NCBI RefSeq assembly: GCF_001083785.1
Contig: NZ_LAVL01000009.1
Coordinates: 55,570-119,569, forward strand
DNA: 64,000 bases
Source: Nonomuraea sp. SBT364
GTDB lineage: Bacteria > Actinomycetota > Actinomycetes > Streptosporangiales > Streptosporangiaceae
Direction: 5' to 3'
This document shows, piece by piece, positions 1 through 8,707 of the stretch. The notes below the pieces were generated by a model. It saw only the letters and a program-made list of their open reading frames with translations. It did no database searches and had not been told where the DNA came from. The translations under genes and the position numbers were made by a program. How positions within the stretch are numbered: the first letter of the stretch is position 1; each line of letters begins with the position of its first letter.

Positions 1-1267
1 ACTCCGGCATCGTGGCCGGCTGCCCGCGCCACAGGTCGCGGATCGTGTCGCGGTAGCGGCCGTTCCACTCGGTCCAGCGCGACGGGAAGTTGCCCACCTG
101 ATAGCCGCCCGGCCCCACGTCCCACGGCTCGGCGATGAGCTTGACCTGCGACAGCACCGGGTCCTGCTGGACCAGGTCGAAGAACGCGCTCAGCCGGTCG
201 ACCTCGTGCAGCTCACGGGCCAGCGTCGAGGCCAGGTCGAAGCGGAACCCGTCGACGTGCATCTCGATCACCCAGTAGCGCAGCGAATCCATGATCATCT
301 GCAGCACGTGCGGCGAGCGCATCAGCAGGCTGTTGCCGGTGCCGGTGGTGTCCATGTAGTAGCGCTTGTCCGTCGGCACCAGCCGGTAGTAGTCGGGGTT
401 GTCGATCCCCTTGAAGCTGAGCGTCGGCCCCAGGTGGTTGCCCTCGGCCGTGTGGTTGTAGACGACGTCCAGGATGACCTCGATGCCCGCCTCGTGCAGC
501 GCCCGCACCATGGCCTTGAACTCCAGCACCTGGCCGCCCCGCTGTCCCTGGCTGGAGTAGCGGTTGTGCGGGGCGAAGAAGCCGATCGAGTTGTAGCCCC
601 AGTAGTTGGCCAGCCCGCGCTGCTCCAGGATGTGGTCGGTGACGAACTGGTGCACCGGCATCAGTTCCAGCGCCGTCACGCCGAGCTTGGTCAGGTGGTC
701 GAGGATCTCCGGATGCCCGAGCGCCGCGTAGGTGCCGCGCAGGTGCTTGGGGATCTTGGGATGGCCGATCGTCAGCCCCCGCACGTGCGCCTCGTAGATC
801 ACCGTGTCGTGGTACGGCGTGGCGGGCGGCCGGTCGTGGCCCCAGCCGAAGAACGGGTTGATCACCACCGACCGCGGCACGTAGCGGGCGGAGTCCTTGT
901 CGTTGCGCGTGTCGGGCGAGCCGAAGCGGTAGCCGTAGACCGCCTCGTTCCACGTCACCCCGCCCTCGATCGCCATCGCGTAGGGGTCGAGCAGCAGCTT
1001 GGCCGGGTTGCAGCGCAGCCCGCGCGCCGGCTCGTAGGGCCCGTGCACCCGGTAGCCGTAGCGCTGCCCCGGGCCGATGCCCGGCAGGTAGCCGTGCCAG
1101 ATGAACCCGTCGACCTCGCTCAGCTTGACGCGCGACTCCTTGTTGTCGTCGTCGAACAGGCACAGCTCCACGGCCTTCGCGACCTCGGTGTAGAGCGAGA
1201 AGTTGGTGCCCGCGCCGTCGTAGGTCGCCCCGAGCGGGTAAGGATCTCCCGGCCAGACTTCGATCAT
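1..1267 (-). CDS. glgX: Glycogen debranching enzyme GlgX, 3' end cut by the window
   Basis: Hydrolyses alpha-1,6 branches of glycogen limit dextrin in the cytoplasm. The first 422 residues are visible, of about 700 expected. They show the N-terminal CBM48-like domain ([20 protein letters not shown]) followed by the GH13 barrel, with [10 protein letters not shown] carrying the catalytic aspartate and [18 protein letters not shown] carrying the acid/base glutamate. The ATG at 1267 ([20 protein letters not shown]) matches the usual family start. The gene runs off the left edge, so nothing can be said about the C-terminal part. It is divergent from mscL. Confidence 0.93.
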   Translation of the reverse strand, partial: MIEVWPGDPYPLGATYDGAGTNFSLYTEVAKAVELCLFDDDNKESRVKLSEVDGFIWHGYLPGIGPGQRYGYRVHGPYEPARGLRCNPAKLLLDPYAMAIEGGVTWNEAVYGYRFGSPDTRNDKDSARYVPRSVVINPFFGWGHDRPPATPYHDTVIYEAHVRGLTIGHPKIPKHLRGTYAALGHPEILDHLTKLGVTALELMPVHQFVTDHILEQRGLANYWGYNSIGFFAPHNRYSSQGQRGGQVLEFKAMVRALHEAGIEVILDVVYNHTAEGNHLGPTLSFKGIDNPDYYRLVPTDKRYYMDTTGTGNSLLMRSPHVLQMIMDSLRYWVIEMHVDGFRFDLASTLARELHEVDRLSAFFDLVQQDPVLSQVKLIAEPWDVGPGGYQVGNFPSRWTEWNGRYRDTIRDLWRGQPATMPE

Positions 1268-1509
1268 CGAGGCTCCCTCACGGTCTCTCCCATGTTCCGT
1301 TCCCCCGCTCCCCCGGACAAGCCGTCGGGCACCACCTTCCTTCCCCGGCCCTCCGGGCGATCACCTCAGACCGGAGAAAAGGGTGAGCCGCCTCCCGCGG
1401 CGCGGCACGGGAGGCGGCTCACCCTTCCAGAATGCCGGAAAAGGCCCTTTTGCCCACATGGAAAATCGTGCGGGTTTGACCGAGAGCTGCTCGGCAACGT
1501 AGCCCTCTC
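1268..1509. promoter_or_regulatory. Divergent glgX/mscL intergenic region (242 bp)
   Basis: Holds the promoters of glgX (minus) and mscL (plus) and one strong hairpin, annotated separately at 1381-1424. No short coding frame with a ribosome site was found in it. I could not assign -10/-35 boxes with confidence. Confidence 0.5.
1381..1424 (-). terminator. Perfect 17-bp-stem hairpin with T tract on the minus strand
   Basis: Arms 1381-1397 and 1408-1424 are perfectly complementary (17 bp) around a 10-nt loop. Read on the minus strand the stem is followed at once by TTTTCT, the shape of an intrinsic terminator pointing towards glgX. It lies about 110 nt upstream of the glgX start and inside a divergent spacer, so it does not end any annotated gene. 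It may be a leader attenuator of glgX or a block on antisense transcription from mscL. Confidence 0.6.
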
Positions 1510-1944
1510 ATGGGTGGTTTCAAGAAATTCCTGTTACGCGGAAACATCGTGGAGCTGGCCGTCGCCGTGATCGTCGGGGCCACGTTCAGCGGGCTCGTGC
1601 AGGCCCTGGTCAGGGATCTGGTGACGCCGCTGATCGGGGCCGTCACCGGCGGGCGGCAGCCCGACTTCGCCGAATACTCCTTCACCGTCAACGGGAGCGA
1701 GTTCAAGTACGGCGACTTCGTCAACCATCTGATCACGTTCCTGATCATCGCGGCGGTCGTGTACTGGCTGGTCGTGATGCCGATGACGCGGCTGATCAGC
1801 CTGTTCGACCGGAACGAGGCGGCGGCCACCAAGCAGTGCCCCGAGTGCGTGGGCGACATCCCGGCCGAGGCGCGGCGGTGCATGCACTGCACGGTGGAGC
1901 TGGTGCCGGCGTCGGAGAAGCCCGGTGGGGGGCAAATGACGTAA
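1510..1944 (+). CDS. mscL: Large-conductance mechanosensitive channel MscL
   Basis: Pentameric inner-membrane channel that opens under membrane tension to release solutes on osmotic downshock. 144 residues. The N-terminal amphipathic MGGFKKFLLRGNIVELAVAVIVG segment leads into TM1, followed by the periplasmic loop, TM2 (LITFLIIAAVVYWLVVMP) and the cytoplasmic helix. The tail adds a four-cysteine zinc-ribbon-like motif (CPEC, then CMHC) seen in many actinobacterial MscL proteins and absent from the E. coli protein. An osmotic valve near compatible-solute genes (gpgS at 5.6 kb) fits, but co-regulation is only inferred. Confidence 0.96.
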   Translation: MGGFKKFLLRGNIVELAVAVIVGATFSGLVQALVRDLVTPLIGAVTGGRQPDFAEYSFTVNGSEFKYGDFVNHLITFLIIAAVVYWLVVMPMTRLISLFDRNEAAATKQCPECVGDIPAEARRCMHCTVELVPASEKPGGGQMT

Positions 1945-2069
1945 TAGCGGGAAATACCTGTCGAAGACGGTCGGGACGCCACGCTGGTGATGGGCGGTCT
2001 GGGCGTGGGTTTCGTGTTCTTACGGCCACTACCGCACCAAGTGCGGCGACAGTTCGACAAGATGGACGG

Positions 2070-2645
2070 GTGAGCGTTGAGTTGATGGTCTGGGACGAGG
2101 CCACCCCAATCTCCAGAGACCGGGCACGGGCCGCGTACCTGGAGGTCAAGAAGACCGAGCCCGTCAGCGGGGAGCTGCCGGAGATCGCCAAGGAGCTGCC
2201 CGGGATCGTCACCGTCTACCGGGACCACGTGCTGGTGACGATGGACCTGGACACCATGGACGAGATGTCCGCGCAGGTGTTCACGGCCGCGCGGGCGCAC
2301 GGGCTGGTGTGCTACGACCCGCAGCGCGACCTGGTGCACAACGTCGCGCCGCTGGGCGTCTACGAGGGCATGCAGCTCCACACCGGCGACGGGCTGATCG
2401 TGCACGATCCGGACCTGGGCCTGGTGCACGACGTGCTCGCGACGATGTCGCCGCAGAACCCGTTCACGGCCCTGGTCACCTTCGGCCGGCACTTCGTCCA
2501 GGTGTCGCCGGGCTTCGAGCTGGAGTACAAGGAGGGCACGCTGGTCCGCACCATGGTGGACGACCTGGAGGAGGTGCGGCGTGCCTTCCACGAGTACGCG
2601 ACGGGCGAGCGGGGATTCCTGACCCGTCACGAGTGGTCGGCCTAG
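2070..2645 (+). CDS. Uncharacterised 191-residue protein
   Basis: I do not recognise the family. The GTG at 2070 is chosen because the preceding in-frame residues are Arg/Gly-rich shadow sequence overlapping mscL. An ATG at 2085 is an alternative. The protein is acidic, soluble-looking, with no signal peptide or membrane segment. A repeated pattern of short beta-like stretches with histidines (LVHNVAPLGVYEGMQLHTGDGLIVHDPDLGLVHDVL) is seen in the middle. It ends 4 nt into the convergent PAP2 gene, which supports the stop. Function unknown. Confidence 0.75.
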   Translation: MSVELMVWDEATPISRDRARAAYLEVKKTEPVSGELPEIAKELPGIVTVYRDHVLVTMDLDTMDEMSAQVFTAARAHGLVCYDPQRDLVHNVAPLGVYEGMQLHTGDGLIVHDPDLGLVHDVLATMSPQNPFTALVTFGRHFVQVSPGFELEYKEGTLVRTMVDDLEEVRRAFHEYATGERGFLTRHEWSA

Positions 2646-3223
2646 CGGGACGCCAGGCGCAGTCGGGCCAGCCGGACGGCCGGGGTGACGGCGCCCACCA
2701 GCAGCAGCGCGAACAGCGGCGCGAGCGCCAGGCCGAGCACGAACCCCACGGCCACGTCGTGCGGGTAGTGCACGCCGACGAACACCCGCGAGAACGACAT
2801 GACGGCGGCCAGCGGGACGACCACCCAGGCGAGCGAGCGCCATGCCAGGATGAGCGCCCCCGCCGCGCCGGCCGCGATGACCGAGTGGTTGCTCGGGAAC
2901 GACCAGTCGTCCACCGGCGGGCACGCGGCGATCGTCGCGATCCCGCCCCGGCACGGCCGGTCCTCGCGCACGACGGTCTTGACGACCTCGCTCACCACGT
3001 ACGCGCAGACCACGCCGGCCGGTCCGGCGATGGAGATGGCCAGGTCGCGGGCCGGGGCATGCCGGGAACGCCACCAGCAGAGCATGAACAGCCCGGCGAA
3101 GACGAACAGTCCGGCGTCCGTGCCGACCTCGGCGAGCACGTGCAGCCAGGCGGGCGTGGAGAGAGCGAAGTCGACGATGTCGCGGTACAACTCATGTCCA
3201 ATCCATAAACAGGGTATGGACAC
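2642..3223 (-). CDS. PAP2-family membrane phosphatase (undecaprenyl-diphosphatase-like)
   Basis: 193 residues, several membrane helices, and the three PAP2 phosphatase motifs in order: KTVVREDRP, SFPSNHS and SRVFVGVHYPHDVAVG, including the conserved Arg, two His and Asp. Family members dephosphorylate undecaprenyl diphosphate or other lipid phosphates outside the membrane. The substrate here is unknown. The only usable start is GTG at 3223, with a poor ribosome site; TTG at 3190 is possible. Convergent 4-nt overlap with the gene ending at 2645. Confidence 0.88.
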   Translation of the reverse strand: MSIPCLWIGHELYRDIVDFALSTPAWLHVLAEVGTDAGLFVFAGLFMLCWWRSRHAPARDLAISIAGPAGVVCAYVVSEVVKTVVREDRPCRGGIATIAACPPVDDWSFPSNHSVIAAGAAGALILAWRSLAWVVVPLAAVMSFSRVFVGVHYPHDVAVGFVLGLALAPLFALLLVGAVTPAVRLARLRLASR

Positions 3224-3270
3224 GACATTATGGAACGGATCTTGGGCTTCGCTTCAGCCGAATGGACGAT

Positions 3271-3573
3271 CTAGGCGAGGAACCTGCGATCCAGGTCGAG
3301 ATACTGCTGCTTGAGCTCGCCCTCGGTGATGAGCCCGCGGTCGAAGGCCTCGGTCGTGGCGTCGCGCTCGGCGACGTAACACGCGGCCATGATCTCGCTG
3401 CGCAGGGGCGTGAAGCCGCGTGTCACGCAGTCGGCGAACACGCTGACCTTGCGCTCCACGGAGTCCGGGGCGACGCTGCAGGCCAGATCCTGCGCCTTGA
3501 GCTGGGCGACGGCGTCACGAAGGGTGACGGGGCCGAGGGAACCGGTGAATCTGGTGTCGAGAGTGATCTTCAC
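3271..3573 (-). CDS. Uncharacterised 100-residue protein
   Basis: Start GTG at 3573 (MKITLDTRFTGSLGPV) is fixed by a good upstream GGAGG stretch at about 3582-3586. An in-frame start further upstream would add a proline-rich stretch that looks non-coding. Two cysteines (DLACSV, FADCVTRG) and a helical C-terminal half (GLITEGELKQQYLDLDRRFLA) can be seen, with no signal peptide and no membrane segment. The C-terminal helices resemble a short oligomerisation SHOCT-like tail, but I cannot assign a family. Divergent from the universal stress protein gene, with a 77-bp spacer. Confidence 0.75.
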   Translation of the reverse strand: MKITLDTRFTGSLGPVTLRDAVAQLKAQDLACSVAPDSVERKVSVFADCVTRGFTPLRSEIMAACYVAERDATTEAFDRGLITEGELKQQYLDLDRRFLA

Positions 3574-3650
3574 TTCCTTACGCCTCCGTATGTTTGGAAC
3601 GTCCGGAAAAGGCGGCGTATTCCCTGGTGGGAGCGGGTAAGGAGGCATGC

Positions 3651-4445
3651 GTGATCGGAGAGCACGTGATCGTCGGCTATACCGACGACGCCGGTGGACG
3701 TGACGCTCTCGCCTACGGCGCCGCGATCACGCGGATCACCGGCGGTGAGCTCACGGTGGCGGCGATCTACCCTCCGGGCAGCCCCGGGCTGGCGGTCGAG
3801 TCGCAGGCCGCCCTCGCGCACGCGGCCGGGCTCCTGGAGGACACCCCGGCCGGGTTCATGGCGTTCGAGAGCCGGGGCGCGGGACGCGGGCTGGCGGTGC
3901 TGGCCAGCCGGATCAGGGCCGACCTGGTCGTCGTCGGATCGGCCGACGGCGGGCAGCACGGGCTGATCTCCCTCGGCAGCACCGCCTCCCACCTGTTGCA
4001 CCTGTCACCGGAGGCGGTGATGGCGGTGCCCGCCGGCTACGAGCCGCCCGAGCGGCCCTCCCGGCTCACTCTGGCGTACGTGCACCGGCCGCAGTGCGAC
4101 GCGGCGGTCGGCAGGGTGGCGGAGGCCGCGCTGCGGCTCGGCGTGCCGCTCCGGCTGATCACCTTCGACCTGCGCACGGACGATCCCGAGCGCATCAGGG
4201 ACGACCTGGCCCTGGCCGTCCGCCTGGCCTGGGAGAGCACCGGCATCGAGGCCGAGGCGGAGGTCGCCGAGGGGCATGACGTGGCCGCCGCGGTGGGCGC
4301 GGCCGGGTGGCTGCCGGGCGAGCTGCTGGTCTGCGCGGCCAGCGAGGACGCCCAGCCGCACCGGGTGTTCATCGGCGAGCTGTCGATGAAGCTGCTGCGC
4401 GCCTCGGCCTGGCCGGTCATCGTGCTGCCGCGCGGCTTCTCCTAA
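3651..4445 (+). CDS. Tandem-domain universal stress protein
   Basis: 264 residues with two UspA folds. The first (VIVGYTDDAGGRDALAYGAAI to GSTASHLLHLSPEAVMAVP) keeps an ATP-site-like pattern; the second (LTLAYVHRP to SMKLLRASAWPVIVLPRG) is more divergent. Such proteins bind ATP or act as dormancy and stress factors in actinobacteria. GTG at 3651 is chosen because AAGGAGG lies 6 nt upstream. It ends with a 4-nt convergent overlap into the GT4 gene. Confidence 0.85.
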   Translation: MIGEHVIVGYTDDAGGRDALAYGAAITRITGGELTVAAIYPPGSPGLAVESQAALAHAAGLLEDTPAGFMAFESRGAGRGLAVLASRIRADLVVVGSADGGQHGLISLGSTASHLLHLSPEAVMAVPAGYEPPERPSRLTLAYVHRPQCDAAVGRVAEAALRLGVPLRLITFDLRTDDPERIRDDLALAVRLAWESTGIEAEAEVAEGHDVAAAVGAAGWLPGELLVCAASEDAQPHRVFIGELSMKLLRASAWPVIVLPRGFS

Positions 4446-5569
4446 GACTTCTCCCGGCCGCGCCGGGCCCGCTCGTACAGCTCCAGGTAGCGCTCGGCCA
4501 TGACGGCCGGGGAGAAGCGGCGGCGGGCCTCGCGGCGGCACTCCTCCGGGTCCAGCTCGTCCACCCGCAGCACCCACTCGGCCAGCTCCTCCTCGGTGTC
4601 GGCGAGGAAGCCGGTGCGGCCGTGCTCGATGATCTCCGGCAGGCAGCCGCGCCGCAGCCCGACCGGCGGGACGCCGAGCGCCAGCGCCTCGACGATCGCG
4701 GTGCCGCCCGGCTCGTCCCACTGGATGGGGAACAGCGAGGCGCGGGCCGAGGCGTAGAGCCCGTCCCGCTCCGCGCCGCCGACCGAGCCGATCCAGCGGA
4801 TGAGGTCGCCGTCCAGATAGGGGGTGACGCGTTCGAGGTGGTAGCGGACGTCGGGGTGGCCGTGCAGCGGGTGGCCCGGGTCCTGGGCGACCGCGTCCAG
4901 CTCGGCGGGCGAGTTCAGCCCGCTCACCGGGCCGGCCAGCACCAGTGGCAGCCCGAGCTTCTGGCACACCCGGGCCGCGATGTGCTGGCCCTTCAGCCCG
5001 CAGACCCGGCCCATGACCACCAGGTGCTCGCCCCGTTCCGCCCGGATGTCCTCGTCGGCGAGCGGGGTGGCCAGGTGGACGGCGCCGAGCGCGGCCTCGC
5101 GCAGCGCCTGGGGCGCGCGGGCGAGCTGCGAGTGCGAGACGCCGTTGACCGCGATCGACGGCGGGAAGGCCGAGTAGAACTCGGGGTGCTTGCGCAGGTC
5201 CCAGTGGAGCGTGTGCAGCACGGGCGGGCCGCCCAGCGCGGACAGGACGGCGGGCCCGACCACCTCCAGGTGGTCGTGGACCAGGTCGATGTCGTCGCGC
5301 CGGCGCAGCTCGCCGGCCAGCCGCGTCTGGTGGGCGTGCGCGAGGCCCATGACCTGGTTGTACGGCTTCTGCAGGTGGGCGAACTGGCCTTCGGGGAAGA
5401 CGGTGATGTGCTCGTCGGCCTCCAGCGTGCTCGTGCCCACCGTCGCGAGCACGACCCGCACACCGCGCTCGCGCAGCGCGGGGACGAGCGTGGCGACGAC
5501 GTTCTCGATCCCGCCGTAGCCGGGGGGCGGCACCGCGAGCCACGGCCCCGCGTTCACCAGGACGTTCAT
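4442..5569 (-). CDS. Family 4 retaining glycosyltransferase
   Basis: 375 residues, GT-B fold. The N-terminal glycine-rich acceptor loop (PPGYGGIENVVATL), a VHDHLE segment and the C-terminal donor-site pattern IQWDEPGGTAIVEALALGVPPVG (E-x7-E motif) place it in GT4. Its ATG overlaps the gpgS stop by 4 nt (ATGA), so the two are translated together. In mycobacteria a GT4 enzyme extends glucosylglycerate into methylglucose polysaccharide, and other bacteria add a second sugar to glucosylglycerate. Either role is possible here; acceptor and donor cannot be read from sequence. No phosphatase (GpgP) gene is adjacent. Confidence 0.87.
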   Translation of the reverse strand: MNVLVNAGPWLAVPPPGYGGIENVVATLVPALRERGVRVVLATVGTSTLEADEHITVFPEGQFAHLQKPYNQVMGLAHAHQTRLAGELRRRDDIDLVHDHLEVVGPAVLSALGGPPVLHTLHWDLRKHPEFYSAFPPSIAVNGVSHSQLARAPQALREAALGAVHLATPLADEDIRAERGEHLVVMGRVCGLKGQHIAARVCQKLGLPLVLAGPVSGLNSPAELDAVAQDPGHPLHGHPDVRYHLERVTPYLDGDLIRWIGSVGGAERDGLYASARASLFPIQWDEPGGTAIVEALALGVPPVGLRRGCLPEIIEHGRTGFLADTEEELAEWVLRVDELDPEECRREARRRFSPAVMAERYLELYERARRGREKS

Positions 5570-6540
5570 GCCACATCCTCCTCCAGTACGAGCGAGGCCA
5601 GTGGAGGCCGCTCGGCCACGGCCACATCCACCACGTCGGCCCGCCCTTCGAGTCCGAACTGCAGCAGCGTGTGCGAGGGAGGTTCGGAGGTGAGCACCCG
5701 GCCCTGCCGCTCCAGCCGGGACCAGGCCGTGGCCATGATCTGTCCCGCCATGCGGCCCAGCGCGGTGACCGACTGGTGGCTGTGGGTGCGGCAGCCGAGG
5801 TCGACCTGGGCCATGGCGTCCAGCCCGGCCGTCTGGAGCAGGTCGACCAGCAGGCCGAACTCGACCCCGTACTCGGTGACGAAGGGCACCTGCTCCAGGA
5901 TCCGGCGGCGGGCCGCGTACTCGCCGCCGAGCGGCTGGCAGAAGCCGGCCAGCTCGGGCCAGAACATGTTGAGCAGGGGCCTGGCGACCAGTTCGGTGAC
6001 GCGCCCGCCGCCGCCGCGCCGCGCGACGCCGTCCTCACCGGTGTAGGGCCGTTCGTAGGCGGCCTTGACGAACTGGGTCCTCCGGTCCACGAGCAGCGGC
6101 CCGACCAGGCCGGTGACGAAATGCGAACCGAAGTCGCGCAGGTCGGAGTCCACGAAGACGACGATGTCGCCGGTGGAGGCGGCCAGCCCCTTCCACAGCG
6201 CCTCGCCCTTGCCGGTCAGCGGGGGCAGGTGGGGCAGCACCGCGTCCTGGGCCACCACGCGGGCGCCGGCCGCGGCCGCCCGGACGGCGGTGGCGTCGGT
6301 GGAGTGGGAGTCGACGACGAGGATCTCGTCCACGAGCGGCGACCGCTCGACCAGGTCACGCCGGATCTCGGTGACGATGTCACCCACGGTGGATTCCTCG
6401 TCGCGCGCCGGGAGCACGACGCTCACCGTGGTCGTCCCCTTGGCGAGGAGTAGGGCGTCTACGGGCCAGTCGGCCGCGGTGCTCGAATGCGGTCCGTACC
6501 ATTCCTCGACCCTTGCCAAGGCTCGCAGATCTGTCTCCAT
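5566..6540 (-). CDS. gpgS: Glucosyl-3-phosphoglycerate synthase (GT81)
   Basis: Transfers glucose from a nucleotide sugar to 3-phosphoglycerate, the first step to glucosylglycerate. The family signatures are all present in order: VSVVLPARDEEST, ILVVDSHSTDAT, GKGEALWKGL, metal-binding VDSDL, GGRVTELVARPLL, QPLGGEYAARR, EYGVEFGLLVD and a late THSHQSV histidine. ATG at 6540 (METDLRALARV) is preferred; GTG at 6567 would add 9 residues. First gene of a two-gene operon with the GT4 enzyme and divergent from the oxidoreductase gene at 6646. Confidence 0.93.
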   Translation of the reverse strand: METDLRALARVEEWYGPHSSTAADWPVDALLLAKGTTTVSVVLPARDEESTVGDIVTEIRRDLVERSPLVDEILVVDSHSTDATAVRAAAAGARVVAQDAVLPHLPPLTGKGEALWKGLAASTGDIVVFVDSDLRDFGSHFVTGLVGPLLVDRRTQFVKAAYERPYTGEDGVARRGGGGRVTELVARPLLNMFWPELAGFCQPLGGEYAARRRILEQVPFVTEYGVEFGLLVDLLQTAGLDAMAQVDLGCRTHSHQSVTALGRMAGQIMATAWSRLERQGRVLTSEPPSHTLLQFGLEGRADVVDVAVAERPPLASLVLEEDVA

Positions 6541-6645
6541 ACAGTCAGCCCCGATCTTTGGAGTCACGGTCGGCGACAGCTGCCCGCTCTACGAGTCTTC
6601 GAACATGTCTGTTTGTTTTCTTCAATACGTGGGATATGCCGGGTT

Positions 6646-7596
6646 ATGTTCCCCACGACCCGAGTCGGCATCGTCGGTGCCGGTAATGTTGCCGCTCGAC
6701 ATGCGGAAGTGCTGTCCGGATTCCCCGATGTGAAGATCGCCGGAATCGCCGACACCGATCCCGATCGAGCCGAAGCACTGGCATCGCAGCATGGCTCCCC
6801 CGCTTACGGCGGCCACGCCGACCTGCTGGAGGCCGGCGAACTCGACGCTGTCTATGTCTGTGTGCCTCCTTTCGCGCACGGTAACCCGGAGCACGACATC
6901 TTGTCGTGCGATATCCCCATTTTTGTGGAGAAGCCACTTTCGCTGGACCTTGCGACCGCAGAAAAGATCGCCGACGAGATCGACCGCCGTGGCCTGCCCT
7001 CGGCCGTCGGCCATCACTGGCGCTATCTGGACATCCTGGACCGCGCACGGCAGCTGCTCGGCGACCGCCCCGTCCGCCTCGCCCTGGGCCACTGGATGGA
7101 CAAGGTGCCCCCGGTCGGCTGGTGGCTGAACTCCGCCATGTCCGGCGGCCAGACCGTCGAACAGGCCGTCCACGTCCTGGATCTGGCGAGGCTGCTGGTG
7201 GGCGAGGTGTCGATGGTGCACGCGGTGCCCGTCGACGGCGCGATGGACGGCGAGGTCGACCGGGCCACGGCGGCGGTGATGCGGTTCTCCGGCGGCGCGG
7301 CGGGTCTGCTGGCCACCACGTGCCTGCTGCGCGGCAAGCACCGGGTGGGCCTGGAGGTGTGCGCCGAGGGCATCACGCTGGAGCTGAGCGAGACCAGGCT
7401 GACCGTCGACGGCCAGGAACTGGTCCAGGACGGCGGCCGGGCCAAGGAGCTGGTGGACCGCGCGTTCATCGACGCCGTACAGGGTAAGGACGCCGACGTG
7501 CGGGCGCCGTACCGGGAGGCACTGAAGACCCACCGGCTGGCGCTCGCCCTGGCGCGGTCGGCGCGGGAACGGGAGCCGGTGATGATCGATGACTGA
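6646..7596 (+). CDS. Gfo/Idh/MocA-family NAD(P)-dependent oxidoreductase
   Basis: 316 residues. N-terminal Rossmann fold (VGIVGAGNVAARHAEVLSGF), the family EKPLSLD motif with the catalytic lysine, and the C-terminal alpha/beta domain (GHHWRYLDILDRA, GGQTVEQAVHVLDLARLLVG) with a histidine in the position used in catalysis. Members oxidise a hydroxyl of sugars, inositols or glycosides. ATG at 6646 aligns with the family N-terminus. Its stop lies 8 nt inside the following MDR dehydrogenase gene, so the two form one operon. The substrate is probably the sugar imported by the nearby ABC system. Confidence 0.88.
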   Translation: MFPTTRVGIVGAGNVAARHAEVLSGFPDVKIAGIADTDPDRAEALASQHGSPAYGGHADLLEAGELDAVYVCVPPFAHGNPEHDILSCDIPIFVEKPLSLDLATAEKIADEIDRRGLPSAVGHHWRYLDILDRARQLLGDRPVRLALGHWMDKVPPVGWWLNSAMSGGQTVEQAVHVLDLARLLVGEVSMVHAVPVDGAMDGEVDRATAAVMRFSGGAAGLLATTCLLRGKHRVGLEVCAEGITLELSETRLTVDGQELVQDGGRAKELVDRAFIDAVQGKDADVRAPYREALKTHRLALALARSAREREPVMIDD

Positions 7597-8707
7597 CAAC
7601 GGGAACGGCTGGGTGCTGAGCATCGAGGGCCCCGGCGAGGTGACGCTGGCCGAGGACAAGCTCGGCGAGGTGCCCGACGGCGGCTTCCGGGTGGAGACCA
7701 CCCACAGCGGCGTCTCGGCCGGCACCGAGCTCACCTACGTCAAGGGCGACAACCCGTACCTGAGCTCCACCTGGGACCCGGCGCTCGGCCTGTTCCAGCA
7801 GGGCGCGCCCTCGGTGGCCTACCCGGTGCGCGGCATCGGCTACATGCAGGTCGGCATGGTGGTCGAGACCCGCACCCGGGCTGTCGAGGAGGGCGCGCTG
7901 GTCGCGATGGCGTACGGGCACCGCACCGGTTACGTCGCCGACCCGATGCAGGACCGGTTCGTCGAGCTGCCCGGCGACCTCGACCCGATGCTCGGCGTCT
8001 ATGTCGCCCACATGGGTCCCATCTGCGCCAACGGCCTGCTGCACGCCGCCGCCGACCTCTACGGACAGAACGTCCACCAGCTCGGCGACGGCGTGCGCGG
8101 CCGGCGCGTCGTGGTGATGGGCGCCGGCGTGGTCGGCCTGCTGACGGCCTCGTTCGCGCTCGCGTACGGCGCGGCGGAGGTCGTCGTCGTGGACGAGACG
8201 CCGGCCCGGCTGGCGGTCGCCGAGGCGCTCGGCGCGGACGTGCTGGCCGTCGCCGACGACCCGGCTGTCGAGCTGAAGCGCCGCTGGCGGCACGGGCCGA
8301 ACGACCGGGGCGCGGACGTGGTCTTCCAGTGCCGCGGCCAGGCCAGGGCGCTGGCCCTGGCGCTCAAGCTGCTGCGGCCCCAGGGCACCGCGATCGACCT
8401 GGCCTTCTACACGCACGGCGCGGACGAGGTGCGGCTCGGTGAGGAGTTCCACCACAACGGGCTGTCGCTGCGCTGCGCCCAGATCGGGCGGGTGCCGCGC
8501 GGGCTGGCGCACGCGTGGGACAGGGAGCGGCTGTCCCACGAGACCGTGGACCTGCTGAGGCGGCGCGGCGACCTGCTACGCCGGCACGTGATCACCGACG
8601 TCGTCGGCTTTGCCGAGGCCCCCCAGCTGCTGGCTGACCTCGCGGGCCGCCGGCGGCATGCCGTGCAGGCCGTGCTCTGCGACCACGTCGAGGACGAGGG
8701 CCGCTGA
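7589..8707 (+). CDS. MDR-family dehydrogenase, copy 1 of 2
   Basis: 372 residues, medium-chain dehydrogenase/reductase fold with a HSGVSAGTELTYVKGDNPYL signature, Rossmann motif VVVMGAGVVGLLTA and a C-terminal LGEEFHHNGLSLRCAQIG stretch. The usual catalytic and structural zinc cysteines are not obvious, as in the BchC-like branch of MDR proteins. It is clearly paralogous to the product of 10674-11708, with the same motifs in the same order. Start overlaps the upstream oxidoreductase by 8 nt. Its 3' end overlaps the convergent GH63 gene by 132 nt. Confidence 0.85.
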   Translation: MTDNGNGWVLSIEGPGEVTLAEDKLGEVPDGGFRVETTHSGVSAGTELTYVKGDNPYLSSTWDPALGLFQQGAPSVAYPVRGIGYMQVGMVVETRTRAVEEGALVAMAYGHRTGYVADPMQDRFVELPGDLDPMLGVYVAHMGPICANGLLHAAADLYGQNVHQLGDGVRGRRVVVMGAGVVGLLTASFALAYGAAEVVVVDETPARLAVAEALGADVLAVADDPAVELKRRWRHGPNDRGADVVFQCRGQARALALALKLLRPQGTAIDLAFYTHGADEVRLGEEFHHNGLSLRCAQIGRVPRGLAHAWDRERLSHETVDLLRRRGDLLRRHVITDVVGFAEAPQLLADLAGRRRHAVQAVLCDHVEDEGR

